Shown one piece after another: positions 8,968 to 18,093 of a DNA stretch of 62,579 nt. Position 1 is the stretch's first letter. Every line of letters begins with the position of its first letter. The translations under genes were made by a program, and so were the position numbers. Origin of the DNA: Planctomyces sp. GTDB lineage: Bacteria; Planctomycetota; Planctomycetia; Planctomycetales; Planctomycetaceae. The notes beneath the pieces were generated by a model, which made no database searches, was not told where the DNA came from, and worked only from the letters and a program-made list of their open reading frames with translations. Location: positions 1 to 62,579 of the forward strand of contig SXPC01000115.1 in assembly GCA_005778225.1 (NCBI GenBank). The letters are read 5' to 3'.

Positions 8968-9633
8968 ATGGTTAAGTCTATGAGGGCACCGTCCGAAGAC
9001 TCCGAACTTGAAGACGACACTGCTGAAACGACGTCAGCTGGTGATGGTCGTGAGTTGACGCCTGACGATTTGCTCATGATCCGCATTCAGGAAGGGGATC
9101 AAAAGGCATTTGACGAACTGGTGCATAGACACCAGAAACGCCTGTTCTACTTCTTCCTCGATAACCTGCGCGATCCTCATCTGGCTGAAGATCTGGCCCA
9201 GGAAACCTTGCTCAAAGTTTACAATCAGTCCTGGGATTACCTTCCGCTGGGGCGATTCACGAGCTGGATGTACCGGGTCGCGCGGAATCTTCTGATCGAT
9301 GATTATCGCAAACGCTCGCATGATGCGCTGCTGCACTGCAGACGGCCATCGGAAGACGATGGGGACAATTTTCTCGGGGGAGTCGCCGATGACCTGTCCT
9401 TGCCCGAAGAATACGCCCATAAAAGCGAAGAACAGAAAAAGATCCACCTGCTGATGCAACAGCTGCCCGATGATCAACGCCAAACTCTGACGCTGCATTA
9501 CTTCGGGAATCTGAAGCTGCATGAGATCGCCGAACTCATGGAGGCGAACCTTGCGACGACCAAGAGTCGCCTTCGACTGGCCCGGGAAAAGTTGAAGTCT
9601 CTGCTGGAGAGGGAGGGACTCGATGGGAGCTGA
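8968..9633 (+). CDS. ECF-type RNA polymerase sigma factor
   Basis: 221-aa sigma-70 family factor with regions 2 and 4 only. Region 2 is at about residues 50-110 (HLAEDLAQETLLKVY, then FTSWMYRVARNLLIDDYRKR). Region 4 is at about 155-210 (LPDDQRQTLTLHYFGNLKLH and a DNA-binding helix ANLATTKSRLRLAREKL). About 40 acidic residues precede region 2. ATGs at 8968 and 8980 are both possible. No anti-sigma factor gene is adjacent; the next gene is pspA-like, which suggests an envelope-stress link, but this is inference. Confidence 0.92.
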   Translation: MVKSMRAPSEDSELEDDTAETTSAGDGRELTPDDLLMIRIQEGDQKAFDELVHRHQKRLFYFFLDNLRDPHLAEDLAQETLLKVYNQSWDYLPLGRFTSWMYRVARNLLIDDYRKRSHDALLHCRRPSEDDGDNFLGGVADDLSLPEEYAHKSEEQKKIHLLMQQLPDDQRQTLTLHYFGNLKLHEIAELMEANLATTKSRLRLAREKLKSLLEREGLDGS

Positions 9634-9736
9634 TATGGTCTGCCTTCGTAGTTTTCCCCATCCTCTGAAATAATCAATTTTCGTTTCATCCAATTGGGCG
9701 AATGATACGTTCTCCCTGAATCCTGCCGATTAACGA

Positions 9737-9771
9737 CGGATCGACGAGGCCGAATTTTGCCAGTCGATCCG
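9737..9771 (+). promoter_or_regulatory. hairpin overlapping the ribosome-binding site of the pspA-like gene
   Basis: The perfect 9-bp stem CGGATCGAC (9737-9745) / GTCGATCCG (9763-9771) ends on the first G of the Shine-Dalgarno GGGAG (9771-9775), eight bases before the ATG at 9784. The T-run after it (TTTTTT) also resembles a terminator, so it could be either the end of the sigma-factor transcript or a translational control element. Confidence 0.5.
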
Positions 9772-9783
9772 GGAGTCTTTTTT

Positions 9784-10341
9784 ATGACGTATTTCAGTCG
9801 TCTCACCGATATTGTGACGTGTCACTTGTCCTCCATCCTACAACATGCCAGCGATCCGAAAGCGGCTCTCGAGCAGATCCTGTTCGAAATGGAACAGGGG
9901 CTCGCCGGGGCGAAGCGGAGCGTGGCGACTGCGTCCCGCAATGTCGATCAGATTCGAAAGAATCGGACCGAACAGCAGAAAATGGCGGATCACTGGCTGG
10001 AGCAGACGAAGACTGCTGTCATGGAGAAAGACGACGAAAAAGCCAAACAGATGCTTTTCCGTCGCAGGGAAGCCGAGGCGCTGATGGCGGGCCTGGATCA
10101 ACAGTTACAGTCCGCAGTCGCCACTCATGAACATCTGCTGACGATGAGTAAAGCCCTTGAAGCTCGACGCAATGAGGCGATTCGCAAACAGGCGGAACTC
10201 ATTGAGACCGGAGCTATTAAGTCGAAACACACAAGTTCGACAGTTCTAAGAGCGATGACCGAGACGGTGGCTGATGAATCGAGTCTGGCTGAAATTGATG
10301 CAGAACTTGAGGCTTTAAAGAAAGAATTGCTCGACAAATAG
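9784..10341 (+). CDS. PspA/IM30-family protein
   Basis: 185-aa, almost entirely helical protein of the phage-shock-protein A / Vipp1 family, which bind and stabilise stressed membranes on the cytoplasmic side. The opening MTYFSRLTDIVTCHLSSILQ corresponds to the amphipathic helix and start of PspA; DPKAALEQILFEMEQGL is the family's conserved first hairpin segment. Long coiled coil runs from about 25 to 140. The ATG at 9784 is chosen because it gives the family start and has GGGAG eight bases upstream. It is shorter than E. coli PspA (about 220 aa). It follows the ECF sigma gene on the same strand. Confidence 0.8.
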   Translation: MTYFSRLTDIVTCHLSSILQHASDPKAALEQILFEMEQGLAGAKRSVATASRNVDQIRKNRTEQQKMADHWLEQTKTAVMEKDDEKAKQMLFRRREAEALMAGLDQQLQSAVATHEHLLTMSKALEARRNEAIRKQAELIETGAIKSKHTSSTVLRAMTETVADESSLAEIDAELEALKKELLDK

Positions 10342-10516
10342 GGAAGACAGTGATTCCCATTCGCGCTCATGGCCGATCCTGATAATATCCTGACGAAAGT
10401 CTGCCGCCGGATGGATCCGGAGGGTGGATTTCGGAGAATGCCGTGGGGTGTTTTCGCGTCTTAAATGCTGACTGAATCATCAGTTAGGTCGCTGGAAGAA
10501 AAGCAAGGAAGCTGCC

Positions 10517-11200
10517 ATGTCCGCCCTCGTGAAAGAGGACCGTCACGATATTGATCTTCGAGAAGGTTCGTCGCTCAGCTGGTACCACTACGCCCTTATG
10601 ATCATTGCCCCGGTGGCAGCTCTCATCTTTGTGTGGGAAGAGTATCTTGAAGACCGCTTTATCGCGCGGAACTTCGGTGTCGTCCAGGAAGGGGCGATTT
10701 TCCGCAGCGGGCAGATTTCTCCCTCGCTGATTGAAGACGTCCTGCTGGATAACAAAATCAAAGTCATCATCGACCTGAATGGTCTGGATGAAGGACGCAT
10801 TGGCGAGTTTCAAAAGGCTGAGATTGCGACGGCCGATCGACTGGGTGTCGAAGTGCATCGCTTTCCACTCAAGGGAGATGGAACGGGCAATGTCGAGCGT
10901 TATGCCGATGCGATTGAGCTGATGCAGAAGTGTGTTCTTGATAAGAAACCGGTCCTGGTTCACTGTGCGGCTGGTGCCCAGCGTACAGGGGGCGTGGTGG
11001 CGAGTTATCGGATGCTTGTCGAAGGCAAATCGGCACATGAGGCTGTGGAAGAGCTGTGTATTTACGAGTCTCGACGACATAAGAACGAGAAGGTCGTGGA
11101 GTACGTGAACGAGCATGTCGACGAATTGGCGAAGATCCTCGCCGAACGCAAGGTGATTGCGGAAGTGCCGATTGAGTCGCCGGTGATGCTGCTGCGGTAA
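10517..11200 (+). CDS. membrane-anchored dual-specificity/tyrosine phosphatase-like protein
   Basis: 227-aa protein with one N-terminal transmembrane segment at about residues 25-42 (YALMIIAPVAALIFVW), then a phosphatase domain. The P-loop is HCAAGAQRTG with catalytic Cys at residue 150, and the Arg that binds phosphate is present. A general-acid aspartate upstream is plausible at DLNGLDE. The domain is small, as in bacterial dual-specificity phosphatases. Orientation suggests the catalytic domain faces the cytoplasm or periplasm depending on topology; this is not decided by sequence. A terminator follows the gene. Confidence 0.85.
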   Translation: MSALVKEDRHDIDLREGSSLSWYHYALMIIAPVAALIFVWEEYLEDRFIARNFGVVQEGAIFRSGQISPSLIEDVLLDNKIKVIIDLNGLDEGRIGEFQKAEIATADRLGVEVHRFPLKGDGTGNVERYADAIELMQKCVLDKKPVLVHCAAGAQRTGGVVASYRMLVEGKSAHEAVEELCIYESRRHKNEKVVEYVNEHVDELAKILAERKVIAEVPIESPVMLLR

Positions 11201-11234
11201 GCAAAGCGAGTTGATCACAGCAGACCAAGAAATG

Positions 11235-11270
11235 AAAAAGCCACTGGTGTTTCTCCAGTGGCTTTTTTTA
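11235..11270. terminator. bidirectional intrinsic terminator
   Basis: The stem AAAAAGCCACTGG / CCAGTGGCTTTTT with loop TGTTTCT sits between two converging genes, the phosphatase (+) and the large exported protein (-), and has A and T runs on both sides so it can serve both. Confidence 0.9.
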
Positions 11271-11275
11271 TTGCA

Positions 11276-13768
11276 TCACTCGTACGTCAGTTCAACCGTG
11301 ACGGTCGATGGTTGTGCTGATGTGAACCGAATCCAGTACGCGGCGTTCAAGGCGTCTGGTAGCTGAATCTTGCCGCTGGCGTCTGACTTGACGGGTTCGC
11401 TGGTCCCATTCATCGTCAGCTGATGGCTGGAGGTCTCGGCTGAAAGCATCAGTTCGCCGATGCTGGTCCATGTGCCATTGCCCTGGAAGTCGCATTCCAC
11501 TGTCAACGTCGTTGGCTGTGACGACTCTGCTCGCAGGGACTTTTTGCCGTAACCGGTGACGAGGTAGGGATCGGACGTCTCACCTGCGGCAACGACTGAC
11601 TTTGTCCACGGTCCCCCCTGCCCTTTCGGCGATCCGAAATGCCACAGGTCATCCACGCTGCCCAGCCAGACAGCTGCGTTGCCGTCGTCTGAGACGAGGA
11701 CGTGAGGATCATTTTTTGCAGCGTCTGTTTGGATGCCTGTGAGCACCATCAGGCCACGCCAGGAGCAGTAATCATGGATGAAATGATCGTGTGTGCTGAC
11801 CGGACGAATCTTCTGCATCCCGCCTGCGTTACGGGCAGGGAGCTCGAAGAAGGTTCCCGCGACCTGGAAGAGATCGCGTTCGGTGCAGATTTCACGAGCG
11901 ATCCGTTGGGAATTGACCGCTGTGGGATTCTGGAGAAACCACGGATTACCGATCGGCAGGCGGTAGCGAAGTCCGTTGTCGTCGATGAAGAGAATGGAAC
12001 TGCCATCGATCGTGAGGACATCCTTCTTTAACGCGACTTCGGACTCCATGAACGCGGTCTTTTCAGGATCGATTTTTTTCTCAAATTTGAGGTCGGGGGT
12101 CAGTTCGTAATAGCCAACGGGTGTTGAAACTCCAGCGTGCTGTTTTGTCGCGAGCATTTGGAGTCCAACAGTTTTTTTGCCAGCGCGAACAAGACCGCCG
12201 TTGAATTCTGCATCGGTTGGATCGGCGAGCGACTGTGTGAGAGTCGTCTCTTCTTGATAGGGAGCAGCGTTCGTGCGAAGTTCAAACGACGCGGTTGCGT
12301 TGACGTCTGACTGAGGAACAAGGCGAAGCCACTCTGCGTTCTGCAGCTTGATCGAATGGAGTTCGCCGCCGCCGGGTTGGATGGTCAATTCGCTGGTTGG
12401 TGTCCAGCGATCATTCCCCGTCGCGTCGATTTCGACCTGGAACGTGACGGGCGATTTGGATTGATGGGCGATGTAGAGACTGGCGCTATCGAAGCCACCG
12501 ACGTGCATCGGGTCGGATGGGGAATTGGCGGTGATATCATCATTGATCCACACGGAGCCATGCCCGATCATGCGGCCAAAGTCGTCGAGTTTTTCGGGAG
12601 GGAGAAACAGAAGGTTTGATTGCGACTGTTCAGGCCCGGCGAGCTTGCCTTTGGCTTTACGAGTATTGAGAAACTCGTTTTTGGCGGAATCGTCGCAGCC
12701 GAGTACGACCATGTCGTTCCAGCGACAGAAGTCGCCGACGATCTTCAAATAGGAACTGCGAGGACGAATGCCAGACGTCTTTCCGGGCTGGAATTCTTTG
12801 GGGAATTTCCAGAAGGCACCGTGCATGGTCATGAGAAGGTCATCTTCGCCGATGTCACGGATGCGAGGCCATTCGGTGTTCCAGCCATGGGCACCATCAT
12901 AGCTGTGGCTGGCCTTGGTGAGACGATAGCGATGCCACTTCTCGCCATCCAGACACATCAGGATTAAGGAGCGATGATCCCAGCCCATCGCCCAGATAGG
13001 ATTTTTGTCAGGATGGAGGTTGCCGAGAATGCCGTCGGGGGTGGTGACTTCTGTGAACTGGGTACGCGAGACAATCTGCCATTCGCTGCTCTTGCCATCC
13101 CATTCGGCGAGCACGCCGGAGGGGATATCGGGACGTTCCTGAGCCAGCTTGCCGTGTTCTCCGTTGTTGGCATAAATCACGCGACCAAACCCCGAGGCCA
13201 GCCCCTTGCCGTGGTAACCAGGAAGGTCGGAGTGACGCCCCGTCTTCACCGCTTCGTCAGCGAAGAGCTCATTGACTTCCAGCGTCTTGACGTTGATTTC
13301 GTAGAGTGCTTCCTCCATCGATGCCGCGTAGACCAGGTTCGCCGGATCGGTCAGGTGGCGTGCGTTTCCCGTCGGGCGACCGAACATGTTTTTATAGGGA
13401 ATGACACGGACCTTGCCTGCGTTATCAATCACGTATGGCCCGATGAAAAGCTGTTGCGATTCCTCGTGGATCATGCGGTTGGCCGGTGTCCCGCCGATGC
13501 TTTCGGGGCGGATCGTCTGCTTGAGGTCGGGGGTGATTTCGTAGAGTCGGTCATCGGAACCTTTCGGTTCGTGAGGAGCATAGGTAACGACCCACAGTTT
13601 GCCTGCCCATGGAACAACGGCGCCTGTGCCACATTCGCCCTGGTTGTTGAACATCGCAAGATGAGGGTAGATGCCGCTGAAACTTCGTGGCGGGTCAGCG
13701 GCATTCGTACTGGCGGTCAGCGTCAGGGTTAATAGCAGGGTTACCGCTCGTCGCATGGGGATCATCAT
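11276..13768 (-). CDS. large exported protein of unknown function, probable beta-propeller
   Basis: 830-aa protein with an N-terminal signal peptide (RRAVTLLLTLTLTASTNA, cleavage near residue 23). Family not recognised. The first half has repeated strand-turn patterns such as KLWVVTYAPH, RLYEITPDLK, QQLFIGPYVID, RVIYANNGEHG and WAMGWDHRSLIL that suggest a propeller of short blades. The second half has two similar segments ending in SLYIAHQSKSPVTFQVEID and TLTVECDFQGNGTWTSIGEL, so the protein looks internally duplicated. The closing SAQPSTVTVELTYE is beta-rich. It is probably periplasmic or surface; ligand unknown. Confidence 0.75.
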   Translation of the reverse strand: MMIPMRRAVTLLLTLTLTASTNAADPPRSFSGIYPHLAMFNNQGECGTGAVVPWAGKLWVVTYAPHEPKGSDDRLYEITPDLKQTIRPESIGGTPANRMIHEESQQLFIGPYVIDNAGKVRVIPYKNMFGRPTGNARHLTDPANLVYAASMEEALYEINVKTLEVNELFADEAVKTGRHSDLPGYHGKGLASGFGRVIYANNGEHGKLAQERPDIPSGVLAEWDGKSSEWQIVSRTQFTEVTTPDGILGNLHPDKNPIWAMGWDHRSLILMCLDGEKWHRYRLTKASHSYDGAHGWNTEWPRIRDIGEDDLLMTMHGAFWKFPKEFQPGKTSGIRPRSSYLKIVGDFCRWNDMVVLGCDDSAKNEFLNTRKAKGKLAGPEQSQSNLLFLPPEKLDDFGRMIGHGSVWINDDITANSPSDPMHVGGFDSASLYIAHQSKSPVTFQVEIDATGNDRWTPTSELTIQPGGGELHSIKLQNAEWLRLVPQSDVNATASFELRTNAAPYQEETTLTQSLADPTDAEFNGGLVRAGKKTVGLQMLATKQHAGVSTPVGYYELTPDLKFEKKIDPEKTAFMESEVALKKDVLTIDGSSILFIDDNGLRYRLPIGNPWFLQNPTAVNSQRIAREICTERDLFQVAGTFFELPARNAGGMQKIRPVSTHDHFIHDYCSWRGLMVLTGIQTDAAKNDPHVLVSDDGNAAVWLGSVDDLWHFGSPKGQGGPWTKSVVAAGETSDPYLVTGYGKKSLRAESSQPTTLTVECDFQGNGTWTSIGELMLSAETSSHQLTMNGTSEPVKSDASGKIQLPDALNAAYWIRFTSAQPSTVTVELTYE

Positions 13769-14009
13769 CAGCTTCTCCTCAAAGTTACCTGGAGAGTATC
13801 ACAACGGGAGCTTATTTCTCTGGTCAGATTGATGACCAGGGGCTCTGTTCCTTTTGTCGGGATATAGACTTCGATACGGGACATTAGACAGAGTCGGGCC
13901 GACGATTGAAACCATTTCCTCCCTAGCCGGAGAGAACCAACGACATGACGACGATTCATCATGAAAGAACGTCAGATAAAAAAAACGCTGTCGAGTTCCA
14001 GTCGGTGGC

Positions 14010-16280
14010 TCAAATCGAAACGCGCATCCAGACGAGGCGTTTGCGGTCTCCGGTCAGTTTCAATTCTTCGAGCATGGTCTCGATGTTTCGTTCAGGAATC
14101 TGACGCGGCAGGTCGCGACGACCGATGCTGATGCGGACATGCTTCTCGAAGGAAACCAGCTCCGGGCTGAGCAGGACATCGATCTTCTCTGCTCCTGTCC
14201 GAATATTGACAACATCCTTATTCGGGCTGATCTGAGCGTACGTCTGCAGTGTTTTCCGGCTGTTGGCGGGCAGGTTTGCCAGTCGAAGCCAGAAGAACTG
14301 ATTCTCAGTCGGGCGACTCATCTGCACGTCAAAACTGCTCGGGTAATTCACACGGCGATGTCTTGGCAGCCAGTCAAAAATGGCTGGCACTTCCTCGTAA
14401 TAGAATTCGTGGCCACGGTTCTTGAACTCGGCGTAAATGATGTCGTTGCCATGAGCCATCATATGGTCGATGTGGAACATCTCGTTCATATCGATAGCAG
14501 AGTCGATGCTCCCGTTGACGAGGTACATCGGAACCGTCGGCTTGTTGTCACGATAATCCTTGATCACCGAGGGAAGCTTGGCCGTGAACGCGACACACGC
14601 TGCAAATAAATCCGGATGCGACAGGGACATGTCGATCGCAGCGGTCCCGCCGATATCATGTCCGGCGATAAAGACCCGTTCCTGATCAACACGGAAACGT
14701 CTCATGACGTCGCGCAGGGCACTGAGAATCCTTGCATGGTATTGCTCTGGAGCGTTTTCGAGTGGTTCTGAGGCTTTCAGATACTCGACAGACATCGTCA
14801 GATAGCCTCGCTCCATGGCTAGACCAGGGGAGGCAGAATGACCAGCCCAGAAGCGCAGTTCGGTATCGGCCTGGGTGGAAGGATCATTCAGAGCAATGAT
14901 GAGGGGATACTCCCGCTCGGAACGATATTCGAGAGGGATCTGAACGTGATAGCCGGTTCCCTCCGGGGATGTGTAAAAAGTCGACGAGGGACTCAAGCCC
15001 AGCTGTGCCGGCCGTTCCAGAGGCATCATCGGGACCAGCTTTCCGAATGTCTCTGGACCGACTCCTTCCAGACGCACGAGATCGGAAAGGTTGGCTGCCT
15101 TGATGTTAGGGTCGTCGCTGCGCAGGTAGTCCACCATCAGCTTGCGGGCCTTGGCCATGCTGACAGCCGTCGTCAGGCTTTCGATGGCGTTGTCAGAGCC
15201 GACCATCCATCCCGACAGCGCCAAAGCAAGTTTGGCATCGTCGGATGTGTTGGGAGTCAGCGCCGCTCGCAGGACAGGTTTCATGCGGTCGAGTTCGTCA
15301 TAGCCCAGAGATTCGAGGATCTCGCGTTCGCATTCCTTGAGCGTTTCGATTTCAGGATGTTTCTCCAAGCGAGAAATCAGCAGACGCAACTCGGCGTCGA
15401 TCTGATCGACACTTTCGACGCCCTGTTCATAGTCCGCTTTGAACTCCTGGACCTGGCGAGAATTCGCAGCGTTGATGTCTTCCCTGGGGAAATCGTGGAC
15501 TGCTTTGAAAGCAAGCTGATGCTGACCCGCTTCTTTCCTGGACTTGATCTCGTTGAGGATTTTCTGCGCCAGCAGTTGTCTGGTGCGATCACGAAAGCTC
15601 GCGATCTGATCGGCGTTGTCCGGAAATTCTTTAGACATCCGTTCAAGTTCACTCAGCGCCAGATCATGACGCCCAAGTTCGAGAAGAAAGCTCACAAAGG
15701 TCAGGCGTTGCGCGATGTCGTTTGGCTTGATTTTCTTACTGATTATCTGAAGCAGGTTGTCGAGCTTCAGCGACGATGTCGTGACGGCATAGTCCCAGCT
15801 GAAATTCAACGCGGAGATTTTAACCTCGGTCGGCGAGATACTGGTGATTCCCTGAGTCACAACCACATTATTGCCAGCAAAAATCTGGATATTTCGTCGA
15901 CCGTATTCGGAAAATGGAGTTCCAGTCTGGTAGACGCCGACTTGTTGAATCTGTCGACCACCGGCTTTACCGGCCTGCTCGATTTCGAAAGTCGTATAGG
16001 GAGCAGGAGGCGGAGCGGCGACCCGATTTCGGATTTGACGGATCGGAACGAAGTAGCGTTTGATGTCGTTGTCGATTACACCCAGAGGATTGCTCGGAAC
16101 ATTTCCACTGCGATTCTTGGCAATCGCGGGCTGGGAAATCCCCGGGGCGTCCTGATACTTTCCGCTTAAAACGGTTCCGTTATTCAAGGTAATGTCATCA
16201 GCACGAAGCTGGGCGAGTGTCAGCGCAGCAGCACAGATGGTGATCGATAGAATTCGGAAGTAACGCGAATAAGAATACAC
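14010..16280 (-). CDS. exported alpha/beta-hydrolase-fold protein with Asp at the nucleophile elbow
   Basis: About 756 aa. From the GTG at 16280 the N terminus is a good signal peptide (YFRILSITICAAALTLAQLRA); the ATG at 16355 would add 25 residues before it, so GTG is preferred. A middle section (about 180-340) is helical, TPR-like (LGRHDLALSELERMSKEF). The hydrolase domain follows: ERVFIAGHDIGGTAAIDMSL shows the elbow GHDIGG, where most esterases have G-x-S-x-G, and NGSIDSAIDMNEM and NRGHEFYYEEVPAI give candidate acid and His. Asp at this position is known in epoxide hydrolases and haloalkane dehalogenases. An inactive esterase relative is the alternative. Confidence 0.78.
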   Translation of the reverse strand: MYSYSRYFRILSITICAAALTLAQLRADDITLNNGTVLSGKYQDAPGISQPAIAKNRSGNVPSNPLGVIDNDIKRYFVPIRQIRNRVAAPPPAPYTTFEIEQAGKAGGRQIQQVGVYQTGTPFSEYGRRNIQIFAGNNVVVTQGITSISPTEVKISALNFSWDYAVTTSSLKLDNLLQIISKKIKPNDIAQRLTFVSFLLELGRHDLALSELERMSKEFPDNADQIASFRDRTRQLLAQKILNEIKSRKEAGQHQLAFKAVHDFPREDINAANSRQVQEFKADYEQGVESVDQIDAELRLLISRLEKHPEIETLKECEREILESLGYDELDRMKPVLRAALTPNTSDDAKLALALSGWMVGSDNAIESLTTAVSMAKARKLMVDYLRSDDPNIKAANLSDLVRLEGVGPETFGKLVPMMPLERPAQLGLSPSSTFYTSPEGTGYHVQIPLEYRSEREYPLIIALNDPSTQADTELRFWAGHSASPGLAMERGYLTMSVEYLKASEPLENAPEQYHARILSALRDVMRRFRVDQERVFIAGHDIGGTAAIDMSLSHPDLFAACVAFTAKLPSVIKDYRDNKPTVPMYLVNGSIDSAIDMNEMFHIDHMMAHGNDIIYAEFKNRGHEFYYEEVPAIFDWLPRHRRVNYPSSFDVQMSRPTENQFFWLRLANLPANSRKTLQTYAQISPNKDVVNIRTGAEKIDVLLSPELVSFEKHVRISIGRRDLPRQIPERNIETMLEELKLTGDRKRLVWMRVSI

Positions 16281-16466
16281 GGCGTCAACAGCTCCCGGAC
16301 GGGTGTCGCATTGAGTGGTTGGCAAACCGTGTATCTTACCCGAAAGATAGGACATGAGGTCAATTGCAGAATTCGGCGTTGGAACGCGTCGGTGACGTCT
16401 CCGCCTGATCTGGATAACAGAGCGTCATGTCGCTTGAGGCAGGCTTCATATTCAAGTTTCACGAGA

Positions 16467-16556
16467 TGTAGGGTGCTGGTGAGTCTTCGAACCGCACCAG
16501 AACGACACTCGATGCCACATTTGGTGCGGTTCGCAAAGCCTCACCAGCACCCTACA
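16467..16556. repeat. dispersed inverted repeat GTAGGGTGCTGGTGAG..CTCACCAGCACCCTAC (copy 1)
   Basis: The left arm TGTAGGGTGCTGGTGAGTCT continues TCGAACCGCACC; the right arm is its near-perfect reverse complement ending CACCAGCACCCTACA. Arms are about 32 bases with a loop of about 25. The same element occurs at 19151-19257, and one arm alone at 42271-42303. It occupies the gap between the hydrolase gene start and the end of the DUF1559 gene. Confidence 0.88.
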
Positions 16557-16611
16557 GGGAATGAGAAGACTGTTTCTTCAATTCAAGCGACACATTCGCA
16601 AAAATGAATTC

Positions 16612-16643
16612 GCATGACGAACTAAAGCATGAGTCCGTCATGC
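16612..16643 (-). terminator. possible terminator hairpin after the DUF1559 gene
   Basis: GCATGACG / CGTCATGC forms an 8-bp stem immediately after the stop codon on the minus strand, followed some bases later by ATTTTT. The T-run is not directly adjacent to the stem, so the call is weak. Confidence 0.4.
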
Positions 16644-16649
16644 GGCTTG

Positions 16650-17576
16650 CTAATCCTGGTCGTAAAGCGAATCGCGCGTCAGCGGGTCATTGATATCGCC
16701 GTCGCAGGCATAGCCGATGTGATGCAGTTTGTAGCCTGCTAATTGCTCTGGTGTGTTGTACCCGGATGGGTTGTACCAGAAGTTGTACGACTTTGATTCG
16801 ACGTGACCATCCACGAACGCCACGTTCGCTGTGTTATTATGTCGGAAATGGATGTTCGGAAAGTCTTCGCTGGGCCAGGAGAGCTGCTGTGCTTCCTGCA
16901 GGCGATAGTCTGGGGAAGTCCAACTGCCTACATTTTGAAACTCGGCACTATCTGTGAATGCAATCGTCTGAGTCGTCGAAGCAATGTCTCGAAATCGGTA
17001 GGTGACTGGCTCAGGATTGTACCCAGAGACGGCGTAGTTCGAATCGTAAGCAAAATTGATCCCAGGCCCGAGAGATTTATAGTTATAGGCAAAGCCAGTC
17101 GATGGCATGCCAAACTTGAGATGTTGAAGATTGTTCTCCGTCAGATCTGGACATTGGAAGGCCGCTTGATTGGTCTCCATGTAAGGTGCTAATGGACTTT
17201 GTGTAAAGTCGAGTCGCTCAGCGATCGGAACCGAAGTACCATCGTCTTCGTTACTTTTAACATTGCCAAACCAGTAACGCTGACTGTAATAGCGTCTTGT
17301 TTCATCTTTTGGGTATTTGTGAATAACTCCCGGTGCGAAATGCCCGAATGTGTCCGCGTAATTGTGCAACGCCAAAGCCAACTGCTTGAGATTGTTCTTA
17401 CAAACCGTCCGACGCGCTGCTGCGCGGGCTTGTTGCACGGCGGGCAGTAACAAAGCCACAAGAACCGCGATAATCGCGATCACCACCAGCAGTTCAATCA
17501 ACGTGAATCCACGACGTTCGTGGAAAGGTGAAAAGGTGGGAGCGCAATCTCCACCTGGAGAAGAAAAAGAGTTCAT
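16650..17576 (-). CDS. DUF1559 prepilin-like protein, downstream of a cobalamin riboswitch
   Basis: 308-aa planctomycete-type protein with an N-terminal type IV prepilin/pseudopilin motif [20 protein letters not shown] (processing after G, Phe +1, Glu +5). The C-terminal DUF1559 signature is present as [20 protein letters not shown] (H-x-DG pattern). Four or more Cys/Pro-rich loops fit the globular domain. The ATG at 17576 has GAAAGG eight bases upstream. Such genes are expanded in planctomycetes; the function of individual copies is unknown. Here the leader contains a B12 riboswitch and a long-range stem ending 18 bases before the start, which suggests control by cobalamin. Confidence 0.93.
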   Translation of the reverse strand: MNSFSSPGGDCAPTFSPFHERRGFTLIELLVVIAIIAVLVALLLPAVQQARAAARRTVCKNNLKQLALALHNYADTFGHFAPGVIHKYPKDETRRYYSQRYWFGNVKSNEDDGTSVPIAERLDFTQSPLAPYMETNQAAFQCPDLTENNLQHLKFGMPSTGFAYNYKSLGPGINFAYDSNYAVSGYNPEPVTYRFRDIASTTQTIAFTDSAEFQNVGSWTSPDYRLQEAQQLSWPSEDFPNIHFRHNNTANVAFVDGHVESKSYNFWYNPSGYNTPEQLAGYKLHHIGYACDGDINDPLTRDSLYDQD

Positions 17577-17594
17577 TCGACGTACCTTTCAGCC

Positions 17595-17677
17595 GTCACA
17601 GCGCAGACAATCACCGTGTCCAAATTTACGATGGTGACTCAATAACATTGCTCACAGGCAACATTGATCGCTGTGAC
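17595..17677 (-). promoter_or_regulatory. possible expression platform of the cobalamin riboswitch
   Basis: Read on the minus strand, GTCACAGCG (17677-17669) can pair with CGCTGTGAC (17603-17595), whose 3' end is just before the ribosome-binding site of the DUF1559 gene. A second local stem, AAATGCTG / CAGCGTTT (about 17710-17687), lies directly after the aptamer. Which of these is switched is not decidable by eye. Confidence 0.4.
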
Positions 17678-17724
17678 ACTCGTTCCAAAACGCTGTTTCG
17701 CGCAGCATTTCAAAACAACAGAAC

Positions 17725-17935
17725 CACGGGCAGGTCTTCTGGCTTTCGGATCCTGCGAACGACTCTGCCTTCCGAACTTGCAGTCCAGTCCCGGCTCAAT
17801 TGGCGGCCGTTGGTTCTGCTTGTGCGTGGCATCAGGTGTGAGTCGTTGTCCCCGAATACAGCGGCGCGACCGCGACGGATTTTCACCGTCTTCCCTATTC
17901 TCCCACCAGGCAACAAGCCCGCGGGCACCCATGTC
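17725..17935 (-). promoter_or_regulatory. cobalamin (B12) riboswitch
   Basis: Read 5'-3' on the minus strand, the leader contains GGGAAGACGGTGAAAATCC (core around 17895-17878), then CGCGGTCGCGCCGCTGT, a middle arm with CAAGTTCGGAAGGCAGAGTCG, and at the 3' side CCGAAAGCCAGAAG followed by ACCTGCC (the B12 box AGCCAGAAGACCTGCC, 17744-17729). These are the conserved cobalamin aptamer blocks in the right order and spacing (about 205 bases). The element points at the DUF1559 gene, about 150 bases downstream, with no other gene between. Confidence 0.9.
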
Positions 17936-18093
17936 CGTTGATGATGATATCCACTCCCTCTTTGTACCGCAATCGAGTCCTGATTTGCCTCAGACCGATC
18001 AGCGGTCGTCAATTTGTTGTTGTACGTCTGGCTTCGCGCTCGATAACATAGAGAAAACCTACCAGCCGCTTCCCTCGATTTGAGGATTCCACC

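Noticed and set aside
14838-16169. 443-aa open frame on the plus strand
   Set aside because: It is antisense to the hydrolase gene, whose protein has a signal peptide and a recognisable fold; the plus-strand translation has no domain or start signal.
17664-18083. Open frames across the DUF1559/DUF3500 intergenic region
   Set aside because: They overlap the cobalamin riboswitch, whose structure explains the sequence better.
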